64,000 nt of DNA, taken from Lithospermum erythrorhizon. Its lineage: Eukaryota; Streptophyta; Magnoliopsida; Boraginales; Boraginaceae. The stretch covers positions 116,680 to 180,679 of the forward strand of contig JADFUC010000342.1 in assembly GCA_019722365.1 (NCBI GenBank), written 5' to 3'. The notes beneath the pieces were generated by a model. That model was not told the origin of the DNA. It saw only the letters and a list, made by a program, of their open reading frames with translations, and made no database searches. Numbering within the stretch: position 1 is the stretch's first letter; the number at the start of each line of letters is the position of its first letter. A program made the position numbers and the translations under genes. Shown here one piece after another: positions 50,650 to 62,534 of this stretch.

Positions 50650-51165
50650 GTCTTTGTTGGTGGGCAGGCGGGCAGGCTTGATGAGGCCAGCCCTTCGGCC
50701 CGGCCAGCCGATCCGAAATAGATCCGGATCGATCCGGATCAAATGTTGATCGGGATGCGAAAGCGGATCGGACGTGCTTGAAACCGGATGCGGGCGGAAG
50801 CAGGATCCGGACTGTGCACATATTTTAAATTTTTTTGTATTAGGTTTTAACTATTTTTAGTATTTACGAGATTGTTAAATATGCTTTAATTAGTTAATTT
50901 TAATTTTTTGTATTAGGTTTAATTATTTTTTTCCCATTTCGAATTGTTAAATATTTTATTAGTCATTTGTTTTTTTTGTATTTTCGGTTTGAGGATACGG
51001 TTTCGGATCACAGTGCGGTTCGGATCTGAGTTTCGGTTTTGGATATCGGAATAGGTTTGGATAATACGAGCTGGACCCGATTAAAATAAGCCGGTAACCG
51101 GACGGTTTGGACGATTCGACCCCGATCATTTTGGCCGAATTTGGTTTCGGTCGATTCTGGAATAG
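50650..51165. mobile_element. GATC/CCGG-rich insert in Copia-A, hAT-like
   Basis: gggcaggcgggcagg and gcccttcggcccggcc lie at the left. They are followed by a run of ccggatcggatcc-like words (50700-50815) and another of the same kind (51000-51175). The segment separates Copia-A integrase tail from its RT. Such self-complementary, G+C-rich subterminal repeats are typical of non-autonomous hAT-type elements. Ends and duplication are not resolved. Confidence 0.4.
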
Positions 51166-51175
51166 GCGAAGCAGG

Positions 51176-52110
51176 CTATCGTTCAGGATCGGTGGCAAGC
51201 TGCAGCGGGCCGGCGCTAGTTGGCACCAGAATGAAACTGCGAGCGTGGGTTGATAAGGAAATATAGACCGTGAAAAGAACATCTCTAAAAACAACTGACT
51301 TTGTTTCTGTCATACAACTATAGGATTTCGGCGGAGGATAACTATGAAGATGTAGGGAAAGGCTCAGGATCAAATTTTGACTTGCTAGGAATGTTGTTAG
51401 TTGCGTAACAAAGACTTCCAAAAACTCTTAGAACATCAGTTAGGTTTGTTGAGACGGGGAACTTCATATGGAACTTCGATAGAAGAACATGAGAAGGAAT
51501 CTATTCATGATAAAAGTTACTGATAAGTATAGAGTCTCTCTCGAGAAAAAACTTAGGCAAATTTAGTTGGAACATCGATACTCACAGCTATTTCAAATAT
51601 CATTGTATTTCCTTCCAACTATACCGTTACGTTATGGATATAAGCATGACTTATGATCACGAGCATACTAACGACATAAAGAAGCGAGCTCACGAGATTA
51701 ACAAATTCACTCCCGTTATTAGTTATAATTGTCTTAATATTCTTGTCTATAATGTTAATGCACACCGTTGAAAAAAAATTGTTTGACAAGAGAGAACTTG
51801 TGTTTGAGTGGTTAACAAAAAAGTCCAAGTAGTTCTACTGAAATGCCTACTATGTTAAGAAAAACCTAGGCTGCGTTCACAACTTTATGTTCTATAAGGT
51901 CCCCAGATCTAAGTGTATCATCTCAGATTCTAGTGCAAGAGAGGTGCTTATAGGAAAGATAACTGTGTTCTTTGTGAAAGGACATACGGGGACAAGGAAT
52001 ATTAACATCGTTATGCAAATAGTGAAACTTTCAATATCACTTAACCTAAATGTAATCATGCTAGCACTGATACCATCATACACTCATTTAAGCGGCTTTA
52101 TTCTAACAAT
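51176..52110 (-). pseudogene. Copia-A integrase
   Basis: Minus strand, three pieces. 51892-52083 ends TVIFPISTSLALESEMIHLD, matching the 'R-L-P-F-x-x-S...F-D-L-I-H-x-D-x-W-G-P' start of the integrase core. 51619-51828 has IKTIITNNGSEFVN, equivalent to the second catalytic region (R-S-D-N-G-x-E-F). 51176-51421 has KSVVFRDVLF, the conserved tail after integrase (usual V-x-F-x-R-D-V-x-F), continued in another frame by FPYQPTLAVSF. Key residues and frame are lost in several places. Confidence 0.7.
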
Positions 52111-52639
52111 GAAGCATAACTGTTACAAAACATTGAATAATGACTAGAATAGTTGTCTGATTGGAAGAAAAGGCTTGAGTCAAAAGAATATAAGCCGTTT
52201 GCCTCTTTGACTCGAGGATTCTCTTATCACCCAATCTGTAACAAACGGATAATAGGAAAAATTTAATTTGTAGTCCACGTTGCTTAGTCATTTCACAGAT
52301 GAAAGAAGATTATATTTGAAATCAAGAACATGCGAACAAAATTGCTTGAGAACTAGATTAGAAGTTATCCCCAATTATTGCCTACATTTTGGATTTATAA
52401 CGGATAGATGTAGATCGGGAAAGATAAACGAGGAATGAGAGTTTTAACGAGGCTTATAAGAGTCAAAAGAAATATAGAATTACGTATGTGTTGTTGCTTG
52501 TCCGAAGATCAGCCAGACAAACTATTTGGCCTTCAGCAGGTTGAATATTGCATAAGCGATTACTGTAAAATCTGATAACCAATAAAGTTCATTGCGTATG
52601 TTTGCTTGTTATCAAGCGTATCTCTCGAAGCCACGTGGT

Positions 52640-53643
52640 CGATTTTCCCACATCTCTCTTGTATGATGTTAGTTATCATACTGCTGAATCCCACTTATCT
52701 TGAGCCGCGCACATTCGTGTCTAGTGGACTCTCGACATATTTTCATGTTGGCATTCACAGCCATAGTCTTTCCACTTGAGAGGCTTGCCTCATAATTTCC
52801 TTGTTTCCGGGCCACGATTAAAGGGAACACACTGACAAAACAACCGGCCTTGGTGGCCACTTAACGCCCCTGAAATCACATTTGAGATGTGATTTATCGG
52901 CCTATTCATCCTTTCCTTCTCCTATTTTGAGGAGTTGAGCTCTCAAAGCCTACATTCACTTGTGACTTCCACCGAGCACATTGCTCACATAGCGGCCGTA
53001 CTGAGGCACTTTTCGCATTAGGAAGAGGATCCGTAGAGCGAGAATCATTCTGATGTTATGAAATCGTCATTCGAGCCCATGAGGGAATCGCGTCATCTTT
53101 CTCGTTCGTATAAAACACTTTCGTTGTTACAGTTTGAGCTAAAATACTAAATCCCCGAAACCGTAATCTTGTTATAGTATGTATTCCTGAGAATCGGCAC
53201 CTTGTTTTGTAGAATAAATGTTCATAGCCGTCTGACTTTGTGCCATTCACAGTCCATAACTATCACTTATTTCTTCCACTTGATTTTCTAGCATCTACAA
53301 CGAAGATATAACTCCTCACGATTTAAGGGAGATATGCATTCAAAATCAGTAAACAGAAGTGTAGAATTTCACGCTTCTCCTGCTAACATATGTAGGATCG
53401 GTTTCAGCAGAGCATCGACCTTTTATGTGATGAATCAAATTTATCCCTAGCTTCAAGAGCTATGATCATCAATCGACTCCACGATGTGTAGTTGTACTCA
53501 TTCAATGGATCAGTGACCAACACCAGACTTGAATGATCCTCAGTTCTTCGTTTGAGTTGATTTCGATTTTTGATTTTGTCCCAAATTTGGACTCTTTGAG
53601 AATTATTTTGTGTATTATCATTTTGTGTTAATTTACTGCGCAT
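52640..53643 (-). pseudogene. Copia-A gag
   Basis: From ATG at 53643, about 18 bases inside the 5' LTR, the frame to 53404 reads HSSLVLVTDPLNEYNYTSWS and RLMIIALEARDKF, the N-terminal Copia gag (UBN2/Retrotran_gag_3-like) block. Downstream to about 52640 the frame is broken and no intact zinc knuckle could be recognised. Confidence 0.65.
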
Positions 53644-53647
53644 GGCT

Positions 53648-53661
53648 ACGTCTGAAAATGC
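53648..53661 (-). other. Primer binding site of Copia-A
   Basis: The minus strand reads gcattttcagacgt just inside the LTR. The core tttcaga recalls tggtatcagagc. The gag ATG follows within a few bases, the layout seen in Ale/Retrofit elements. Confidence 0.45.
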
Positions 53662-54024
53662 TGAAAATTCATGAAATGAGGCAATGAAATGCGTGATTTG
53701 TATTGAATTGAGAGAGAAAAGAAGAGAAATTCCATAACGGAAAAATTATTTATAATTAAAAAGAATTAGTTAGTTGAGCTTTGCAGCATAAACCTGCATA
53801 TGTAGTGTATTATTTATGGGCTGTAAGTAATAAACGGATAGTGGACTTGTTACTAATTCTGTGTACTAATTTACAATCAATTAAATCGATTTGGGGCTTT
53901 TTAAATAAACCCACGCATTCCTGTTAACAAGCCAGGAGTATTCCTATTAACAAGCCAGCTACTTGATCTTGAAGCCAACTTCTCGATCTTCAACCAAGAC
54001 TTCATCAAACTTATAAAGCTTTCA
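53662..54024 (-). repeat. 5' LTR of Copia-A
   Basis: Direct repeat of 35196-35575. Begins TGAAAATTCATG, ends AGCTTTCA, and is followed by TATAG and LINE ORF1. Confidence 0.85.
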
Positions 54025-54443
54025 TATAGTCGAACCCATACTTTTGCTTTAGTAATGCATCTTTCTAAAGGCTTAAAATTTGCAACCCAATGATGGAGGA
54101 CGATGTAACAGTAGTTGATCCTCCAGGGACCCTGTTGGAGAACCTTTTGGTAATCAGATGGATCAGAAAACTTGAGAAGGAAGAACCCATTTGTCAAGGA
54201 CATGACAAACAAGTTTCCGCAGGGATTCAATAAGCTATTGATGCAGGATGAGAGGTGCTTATACCTAACTGTCCTGCCTAAAACTTTAGCATAGAGTGAA
54301 AGGCTATGTTGAACCTGGAGGCGTTGCATCTCCGAGGGGGAGATTTCGGCTGATCGAGTTTGGGAAAGATAGTCAATGGAATGCTCTGATCGGATTGTAG
54401 TGGTAGGTGTAAGGGAAAATGCCGAGTAGACATGGTCAGCCAT
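54025..54443 (-). pseudogene. LINE, first part: start of ORF1 (DUF4283)
   Basis: From ATG at 54443 the minus strand encodes a DUF4283-type ORF1 N-terminus: LGRTVRYKHL, then NGFFLLKFSDPSDYQKVLQQ, GPWRIN and KAKVWVRLYE. It ends at the Copia-A insertion (TATAG, 54025-54029). Joined across Copia-A, WVRLYE is followed by LPVEYYD at 35195, which is the conserved DUF4283 order. The open frame past 54025 runs into Copia-A LTR and is not LINE coding sequence. Confidence 0.8.
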
Positions 54444-55660
54444 AGCTGAATTGATTGTGTTTTTCGTTCACTTGAGAAAGATTTGTACAAATAAAATATA
54501 TATATAAAGAAAAAAAACAAAGAGGTAATGACATGAAAGTCATCGTAGTTGAAGGGTGTGGTGTGGGTGTGTGATAACTCGTAAAATTGGTAAACATGAG
54601 ATACTCCGTATTAGATAGATAAGAGCATATGAAATTAAGGGGGAATTCCAATTTATAATATGCAATAGATAAAAACTATGAAACTAGTAAGAAAATGCAA
54701 GTTAATTAAAGATTCACGACTTCCACCTTACCATCAATTAACAATTCTTCACTTCACTCAATTAACAATTCCACCTTACCATGAATTGGTCTACCAGAAA
54801 TTAAACCCCTATCGAGTTCAGGAACTAAATACTTTGAAGATAGGTTGAAGGATATTCATCACTACGCCGTCCTTTGATGATTTGGCGTTTTTTAATCCCG
54901 AGTAAAGGCACTGCTTGTCAAATTCTTTGTAAAGCTACAATTTCAAGTATAAGAAAATAATATTATGTATTTTAAAACCAAATCTAACTATATAAATTTT
55001 ATCTTTCATAATCATAGCGAAAATTGTTCATTTTTTATAATTATAAGCTTTAGCTTTTGTTTTAAATATATTTATTTGTGTTGTATAATATTTTATAAAA
55101 AATATATCAATGGAAAAGAATTTGAAATATATTTTCGTGTCACAATTTAAATCGAAGTATTACTCTGATACAAATAAAATATCGCCATTCGAAATTCGAA
55201 TATATGAAGTCGAAGTGAGCAATCTTTGTGGGATGAAATGGTATTTATTAGAATAATGAAATAATTAATGTCAAGGATCAAAAGCCTTTACCTCAATTTG
55301 CAAAAACAACAATCATTGTACTCCAAAACCATGTTTAATGGAGGAAAATAAATGTTCTTAAAACTTCAGCTTAGTTCCTCTCTGTCCTCAAAGCTCATGT
55401 TTTAAATCTACTTTCATTTCCATTCACCTCATTGCAAACGAACTATTGAAGTTGTAAAAATTTAGCCCCCTCATAGAGATACATACTTATCCTCCTATTT
55501 TGGTAGAAACTCTATACAATATTGCTAACTATTCATAAAATATTACTCTATAATGTGAAACAAAGTTTCTGGAAGGACACAACTGCAATTACATACTATA
55601 AAATAAATTTCTTGATAAATGTATGAAAATTTTCAGCTTTCCTTTTTTCTTGTCGTATAA
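54444..55660. other. Intergenic DNA between the LINE and the host gene
   Basis: AT-rich; the right-hand side of the LINE start is presumably its 5' untranslated region. No coding sequence recognised. 'caattaacaattc' and 'ccaccttaccat' are each repeated in 54720-54780. Confidence 0.5.
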
Positions 55661-55664
55661 GAAT

Positions 55665-55836
55665 TGATATTCTTTATCTTGTCTTTCTAAGAGCACTGCT
55701 TAATAAAATCTTTTTATTTTCATGATTAATTAAAAATATTTTTTGATAAAATACGCCCGATATATTAGAAATATTAATCAAGCTCTTAATAAAGTACTTT
55801 TTACTTCCATGATCAAGTAAATTGGGACGGAAGGAG
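55665..55836. mobile_element. Partial MITE, Stowaway-like end
   Basis: The right end aattgggacggaaggag is the inverse of the CTCCTTCCGTCCC terminus common to plant Stowaway MITEs, followed by TA. The opposite end is not well preserved. It lies just downstream of the stop codon of the three-exon gene, possibly in or near its 3' untranslated region. Confidence 0.45.
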
Positions 55837-55955
55837 TAATTAACAAAAGTTACATCAAGAATGGCACATCAACAATATGCATCTACATGGGCATTTTGAC
55901 CCGAGAGTCGACCAAGAGAAATAACTACGCTATAGCTGATATATGCCTTTCACTG

Positions 55956-58705
55956 CTAAGAAGAGGAGTCAACATGTTTCTTCACAAACAACTTGCTTAT
56001 GTCTTCAGTTACAACATTTCTCCTGCAGAGATTGCATTTGAACTATTAGGCAGGGAGCAACCTCCACAGGAACTCTTTTAACTATATGACACACCATATG
56101 AGTGATTAAGATGAAGATTAACACGAAACATATCAAACTTTTCTAGCAGTATTGCTGGGGAAGTTACTCCACAACCAGTAGGATATCTCACTACTCAAAC
56201 CATGCTGATTTAAAAACCAATGCAACTTAATCCCTAGTCATTAGAGTACCTCACTACTAAAACCATATGCTCATGTAGAAACTATAGCAAATGTTGCAGA
56301 CAGATCACAATACCACTGTTACTGTTACTAGGGAACTAAACATTATTTCTCTCCAGATACCAAAGCAAAATAACAATCACGTTATGATTACAATTAAAGA
56401 AGGGAAAAGAGTTCTAAAGGCTGTACTTGTTTTCAAATTTAACCCAAATCATAAACAACGTATATTGCAAAACGAGAAATTTCAGTTCATGGATGTTAAA
56501 AAAAGAAACAACTGACCTATTTTGATATACGCTGTAGCCTGCTCAATATCTTATTTACTTGCCTAGAATGAACTTTACCATAGCATGTGGCTCAACAACT
56601 CACTTTTGCCAAATTTGCATAGATAAACATAGAGAGTGGTTCGAGGCAGAAAGGCCTATCCACTAGGTAAACTATTGCAATATGGTCACATGCTAAAATT
56701 TCAAAAATACTTGAAAGTACGAAGAATTAGAAACTAAAATTAGTATTAGCAATGAAACAAATTATTCTGTATCATGAACTCACCTTCCGGTGAGCTGAGG
56801 CGGAACAAGCAAACCTCCTGCTGTATCTGGTACACTCTTTGGGTGCGGCAAGACCCCCTTTGGAACCTTACTTCGAGGATAACTGGAAGATGGCCCCTTC
56901 AAGTCTCTCTTACGTGGCGCATTAGCCATCGCAACAGCAACCCGTGAAGCATGGTCAGAAGGTTGTAACATATGAGATGGCATAGAAGGAGAATTCAAAA
57001 GGAGAGATGCATCAGGAAGTCGTAGATCAAGAGGTTGGGGTGATGAGGAGACACCTTCTCTTTGTTTAGTTAAGGATGAACCAGATGACCTACATATTAG
57101 CCAAAATAGGACTACATGTGAAAAGGAGAACCACATGATGCATATATTTAAAGCAAACAGTTATCTCCTACTTTACAAAAAAATGAGAGGTTTCCAATTA
57201 CTTCAATAAGATAAAACAATGAAGAGCCACCTGATGGAAGTGTGAGAGTGATCTCCAAAGAATGATGAAAATGATAGGTACAACATATTGGAAAAATTAA
57301 ACCCTTTCGACTATAGCAATCTCAACAAGGAAAGAAAGTTAAGCTGGCAGTTACATCTAAAACAAAAGTCCTTTTTAAGAATGCTAAAAATCCAATATTG
57401 ACAATCATCTTGTGAAGTGCCACAAAATGAAGCATTTACCCAACTCCCAACAAGTCTCAGTTAATTAATGGATTTTGACTCGAAATTTTACTAGTCTTAT
57501 CCTATTAAGTGGGGTTGGAATGTAGGATAGTACATAGCTAACCCTTGTGGCTTGATATATAAATTACAAATTTTGCAGCCCGATATGTGGTCGTTTACAG
57601 GTTTATCTTGATTACTCTCTTGAAGCAACGTGTTAGTACTATTCAAAAGGGACATAGAGCAAAATGGGTGTGAATCTATCTCTCTTTCTAAAAGGCTAAA
57701 TGAGTTGCTACTTTGCTGGTAAAAGTCCCATTACTAGACAATATAAATTTTAATTAATATGTGTGAAATCATATACGATAACAATAACAACAACAAGTCC
57801 AATGCCTCTTAATAGAGTCTCCCTCCTACGCAGGGTAAAGGACCTTACCCATGTGATAGCAGAGAGGATGTTTCTGAACTGACCCGAGATGAGGTAGAAA
57901 GATTATCTACTACTTGACAATATATAAGAAGTGTAGGTAGTGTAGTGTCTAATTAAACATTTTGATTTGCTCCTATAATATAACAATTATACTTAAATCC
58001 GTGCCACAATTACAACTTACAGTAATAGAAACGTCCATCGAATAAGCCAAATACTCCCTACCAATTATCTGTATTCTCAAAACATGGAGTGTTTATCACA
58101 TTCCTTATTGTTTCCAACCAATTCCGTAGACACAATCACCAATAAAAGCGCTAACCTAGCGAATCATGCTCTTTCAATCGATACCTCAAACAAACACAAC
58201 CTCAGAAGTAAGAACACATATCATTTCATAAAAAAGAACACAGTAACAATTCAAAGGAGCATGTCTTATATCACACAAAAGCAATCTATCTGAACAAAGC
58301 GATTCTACCTTCATAAAACATTACATCAATTGGATTCATCTTTAAAATAATTTTCATAATATCATTTTCTTATTTTTCATAAACAATCACAAAGTAATTA
58401 ACCGTCAAAGTTTGACACGGAAGAACAAACAAGTCAATTAAATTGAATCAGATGTAGTACCACTTATACAAAAACATTTGAGCTCGAAATTTATAAAACC
58501 ATCCATAAAAATTAAAATTGCAAAAAAATAATATAGGGATTAAGGGAGTAATAAGTAAAGAGCATATTAAAATGATGAATTAGGGTTAAAAGGAGTAGAA
58601 TTACTTGTGAATTAAAAGGCGTGGTTCATTTTCTTGATTTATTTGAGGCTGTTTGCTTTCGTTTAGGTCTTCTTCGTCGGAAGATGCATAGTCAACCAGC
58701 GACAT
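55956..58705 (-). CDS. Three-exon gene for a conserved plant protein of unknown function (157 aa)
   Basis: Exons on the minus strand: 58605-58705 (101 nt), 56784-57089 (306 nt) and 55956-56022 (67 nt), together 158 codons including stop TAG. Introns of 1515 and 761 bp have GT donors (GTAATT, GTGAGT) and AG acceptors (TATGTAG, CTCTGCAG), and the phases join exactly. ATG at 58705 sits in a good context (gaagagATGTCG). The protein starts MSLVDYASSDEEDL, an acidic opening seen in many plant nuclear proteins. It has a Ser/Pro-rich middle, a basic stretch (APRKRDLKGP), then RSKVPKGVLPHPKSVPDTAG, GGLLVPPQLTG and a C-terminal NVVTEDISKLFVKK. I recall similar ends from uncharacterised angiosperm proteins but no named function. 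No signal peptide or membrane segment is seen; a nuclear location is inferred from the basic stretch only. This is the only intact host gene in the window. Confidence 0.88.
57778..57900 (-). mobile_element. SINE-like piece in intron 1
   Basis: On the minus strand, 'gggtaaggtcctttaccctg' is followed by 'aagaggcattggacttgttg' and a (TTG)n-type tail at 57780. This resembles the 3' half of TS/Au-type plant SINEs, with the tail pointing toward the gene's 3' end. It lies wholly within intron 1. Confidence 0.5.
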
Positions 58706-59079
58706 CTCTTCCTTCTTTTTCAACTTGCTTCCCAAGTTCAATAGCAATGGAACATCCAGATTAAACTATACAAATTAATTTTCATTCCACTCGCATAATC
58801 GAATGGACAAACAGTATTAAAAAAACAATAACATTAAAGTGTGTATGATTTCTTCACGATTTGCATTCTGTGATCCTGAGATGCTTCCGAACAATCAACG
58901 TAGATCCCTATTGAAAGTTCTGCAAATTGGCCCCCACATTTTGTCAAAGATTTAACGGTTACGCCAAATCTTTAACCAAATTATAAATCTCATGATAATT
59001 TCTAATTCATTTGCACTTTCTAATCAAAAGACAACCTCACCCAATTTCTGCATCAAATCAGCAATTATCTAGGCTGCAC

Positions 59080-59398
59080 CTAATAATTTCTGCCTCAATA
59101 TTTTTATAGTTAATTTTAACCCCAAGCTTATAATCATATTATAAGCCTTCGATTATTGCCATGACCTTCTGCGCCCATCGACAATAAAGAATAACCTAAC
59201 ATCATATTAATATATGTATCAAGGAATGAATTTATTGCCCATCGTGAACTCCCTAACGTCAATCACCAATCAAGTTACCTAATATATTAATTGTCCAACA
59301 ATTAACATATATCTGAACTTACGCATTAAAATGCACCTGACAATCCAATTGTTCAACCACATTACCTCTACGAGATCTACTATCTAATATTTCCAACA
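59080..59398 (-). repeat. Truncated LTR relic of the Copia-1 family
   Basis: Aligns to the last third of the Copia-1 LTR: 'atttttatagttaattttaa' against 'atttctatatagttacattt', 'cttataatcatattataa', 'caattgttcaac', and the end 'atttccaaca' against 'atttctaaca'. Only this part is clear; weaker similarity may extend to 58900. It lies about 375-690 bp upstream of the host gene's start codon. Confidence 0.55.
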
Positions 59399-59939
59399 AT
59401 TTTATTATGAAAATTTGATTTTTTTTCCTTCGAACTTCTAATCGTTCGAGGTTACCTCGAGCTATTCAATTTTTTCGAACCGAATTCAACACTTCAATTT
59501 TTAGGTTCCTTTGAAATTTTAAACTGTATCGAACTTTCAAATCATTATGTTTAAATGGATACGAATCTGATGTTCCATTTTTTTAGAGTCATTTACAACC
59601 CTCATTCGAGCAAACAATGCCTTATTTGCCTATACTCTTTGTTTGGTGACTCTATTTTGCTAGCTTTGGTGGATGGTATGGGAAATCGCAACAAGTTCAA
59701 CCATTAGGCTTAGTAGAGCTGACATAGTGATATTATTCATACCTATAAAGCTTTCGATCGAATCTATAATGAATAATGTAGTAATTTTAGAAATAAATAA
59801 TACTAACTATTAATGTCGTTATCTTTACGAATTAATTTGTTGTGTTATCAGTGCTTATTTAAAAAACTAATGACACATCAAATTTAACGTATTAAATTAA
59901 AGTTGCTACAAGTAAAATATAACATATCTTGGTGGTAAT
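59399..59939. other. Spacer, nothing recognised
   Basis: AT-rich, with a small TTCGA-rich patch near 59425-59500. No coding or element ends identified before the duplication GTAAT at 59935-59939. Confidence 0.5.
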
Positions 59940-60492
59940 TGACAACACAATTTTAAGTATTCCATATCTAGCTCGGTCCCGACTTCCACAACAAATTACC
60001 GTAATTAAAGAAAATAAATAAATAACGTTACTAAAAAATATCCGAAAAAATAATAAACTGAGTGTTGTGGCTATGTCCTCTCGCATGCGCCTGGCTGCCT
60101 CTGGAATTGCGTGTGAAGAGTCCTCTTTATAGCATAACTCATAATTCAATAGGTCAACAATGCTCTTGTGGGCTGTTGCACTTTTCCATAAGTGGGCCAC
60201 CTTTCTTTACTTCATAAATCATGCACTGCATGTCTGCATGTACTTAGTCACTTACGTGACTCTCCCAGCGCCAAGTACATGGTCTGATAACCACTCTGGC
60301 CTGATTGTAAGCTCATCATGGGCCCATGTTGCTTCATATCATCACTGTCTCTAATTTTTCTTCATTTAATTCAATAATTGCATTCAATCAAAAGAAGGTA
60401 AAAACAAATGTATTTTATATCTAATAAAGCTTAAATAGCATTATAATATAATCAATTCAACCTCAAAAATATTATAAAATATACACTTATCA
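59940..60492 (-). repeat. 3' LTR, shortened by deletion
   Basis: Matches the two ends and a middle segment of 61789-63655 ('gttactaaaaaatatccgaa' near 60025; 'cataagtgggccaccttt' near 60190). It lacks the counterpart of about 61840-62460 and also lacks the Cassandra-like insert, so it serves as the empty site for that insert. Confidence 0.8.
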
Positions 60493-61788
60493 TACCCCTA
60501 CACTTAAGCTTTTGTTTGTCCTCAAGCAAATATAATAGTAATCAATACAAATTAAATACAAATTAGACATTCAAGAATTTCAAATTTAGTGCACTTTTCG
60601 GTTCAAAACAATGAAACATATCTTAGAATGCAATCAATCATGAGTGAAAACTTTTCAAACTTAGCAAAGCATAATATCATCAATTCATTAACGTAAACAA
60701 CTCTGCTAGTGGATCTCTCACTTCTCGCACCGCTCAAAGGGCTAGTGTTTATGCTGAGACTCTGAATCATGAATGCTTCTACCATAGGCTTGGTTAAATA
60801 TCTATCAATCCATCAACATTGTATGCAACATAAGTCAGAAGGTCTTTTATAGGGTTTTAATGGGGCTAAGGCTCGAGGTAGGATATAATATAGCTCTGGA
60901 CTTAAAACTCAAAGAAATGTATAACAATGAACTAATCATGTAAGAACAAGGTAGGTTCATATATATATTTCATCAAGTTTTGCTCAACATCTCTTTTTCC
61001 CAATTCCATCCTTCACCATCCATATCACTTTTTTTTATATAGACATACACAAAAAGAGAAACACCATAGACATTTTTTCTTCTTTTGTCAGCTTCTTTAT
61101 GGTATTTCCTCTATGCACTTTTTACAACTTTTATCTCATTCATATATAGCTTCACTTTTTCATTTTTTTTCTAATAATTTCATTCTTTTTCAATTCTTAA
61201 CAATCCTTAATTCACAAAAAATAATTCAAAGTTACATGCTCCCAAAGTAGGGACAATCATGGTAAAAGTAGGGCTTATAAGCTCATAATATGGTGTAATC
61301 ACAAAAGAAGGGTTAATTTAGGCTCAAGGGGGTTCACTAGGGAATAATATATCGGGTTAAGCTTTATGGACAAAGTACACTATATCCTAAGCGCCATTTT
61401 ATGCATACGCATAATGTAACAGAGATGACATTCAAACAAGTTTCGTTAATACAAACATGATGTATATTACACCAAGAAAGAAAATTTTAAGAATAAAATT
61501 TAGGCTCAAAACTCACAAGGTATGTTATATCCACTAAATAGAAATTGAATACTCTAACTTCAATCAGAATATCATGCACAACTAAGAAGTCAAGTTACAA
61601 AAAACTCAATTAATCATGCACCATCAATTAGCAACATAGATTTTATATGAAAAAGTGTACTTCACTTTTAATCCAAAAGATGCCAAAACTCATCATTTTC
61701 AAAAATTTGACATCACAAACTCAAAATAATATTCATTGTTACGAGGACAAACAAATACATCTTAAAAGAAACCCAACATAAGACTACT
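60493..61788 (-). other. Residual interior of the deleted element
   Basis: Begins with the reverse of the polypurine tract (60493-60535). The rest is AT-rich with T-runs and no gag or pol similarity that I could see. Confidence 0.55.
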
Positions 61789-62534
61789 TGACAACACGAT
61801 TTTAAGTGTTCCGGGTCTTGTCCGGGTCGTGCCAAATAGAATAGTAGAAAAAGTAGAGTGTCGAACCCATAAATCCCAATTTATCGAGTATTAGTCCTTT
61901 TTAGGCTCCTTAATTAACTAAGCAGCAAATAAAGATTAACTAATTAAAAAGCAAACTAATAAAGGACTTAATTTAATAACTAAAAACAGAAATAACAAAT
62001 ATTAACGAATAACGCTAAAGTACTAAGACATACGATTGCTAGATCGTCAGATTTAATTAACTATGGGGTTATTTCTATCAATTCATGAATAAGATGATTC
62101 TAAATTATTAATATTCTCTCTCCCGAGTAATATTAACTCGCCTCGCTAAACTACCTATATCTCTACGATAGCTTAAAATATCAATCTGACGAAGAACAAT
62201 TGTCTTATAACTCAAGACGTAATATGCCTATATATCTACGGTGAAATGAAAAAAAATGTTCTAATTACCCTTTCCTAAGTGATCACCCTATTTCTAGCAA
62301 TTAACCACTTATGAGAATAATTTAATATTGATATCAAGATATTAAACTGTAATTAATCACAATAATTAGAATTATAAATAAACGATAAACAAATCCTAGA
62401 GAAAAATAAATACTTTGAATCCAACTACATCACAGTCCTAACTAATAACAAATTAGTTCAGAATTGAAAGCAAAAAATTAATAAATAATGTTACTGAAAA
62501 ATATCCGAAAAAATAATAAAGCCGAGTGTCAGCA

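Larger units (their letters stand above)
35196..54024 (-). mobile_element. Copia-A, Ale/Retrofit-like element inserted in the LINE
   Basis: LTRs of 380 bp (35196-35575) and 363 bp (53662-54024) start TG, share 'attcatgaaat', 'tgtattgaattgagagag' and 'aaattccataac', and end 'agctttca'. A perfect 5-bp duplication TATAG sits at 35191-35195 and 54025-54029, inside LINE ORF1. Minus-strand primer site, gag, integrase, RT, RNase H and a G-rich polypurine tract (ctgcgagtgggggcg, 35576-35590) follow in order. The body is interrupted by a GATC-rich insert (about 50650-51165) and by Copia-B (36375-50011). Gag starts only about 18 bases after the LTR, as in Ale/Retrofit Copia elements. Confidence 0.9.

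Noticed and set aside
55887..56081. Plus-strand 64-residue open frame
   Set aside because: It is the antisense shadow of exon 3 and intron 2 of the minus-strand gene; no family resemblance of its own.
56780..57136. A 118-residue open frame on the minus strand as a single-exon gene
   Set aside because: Its ATG and first residues are intronic. The correct start is at 58705 with splicing into 57089, and the frame continues into a third exon.
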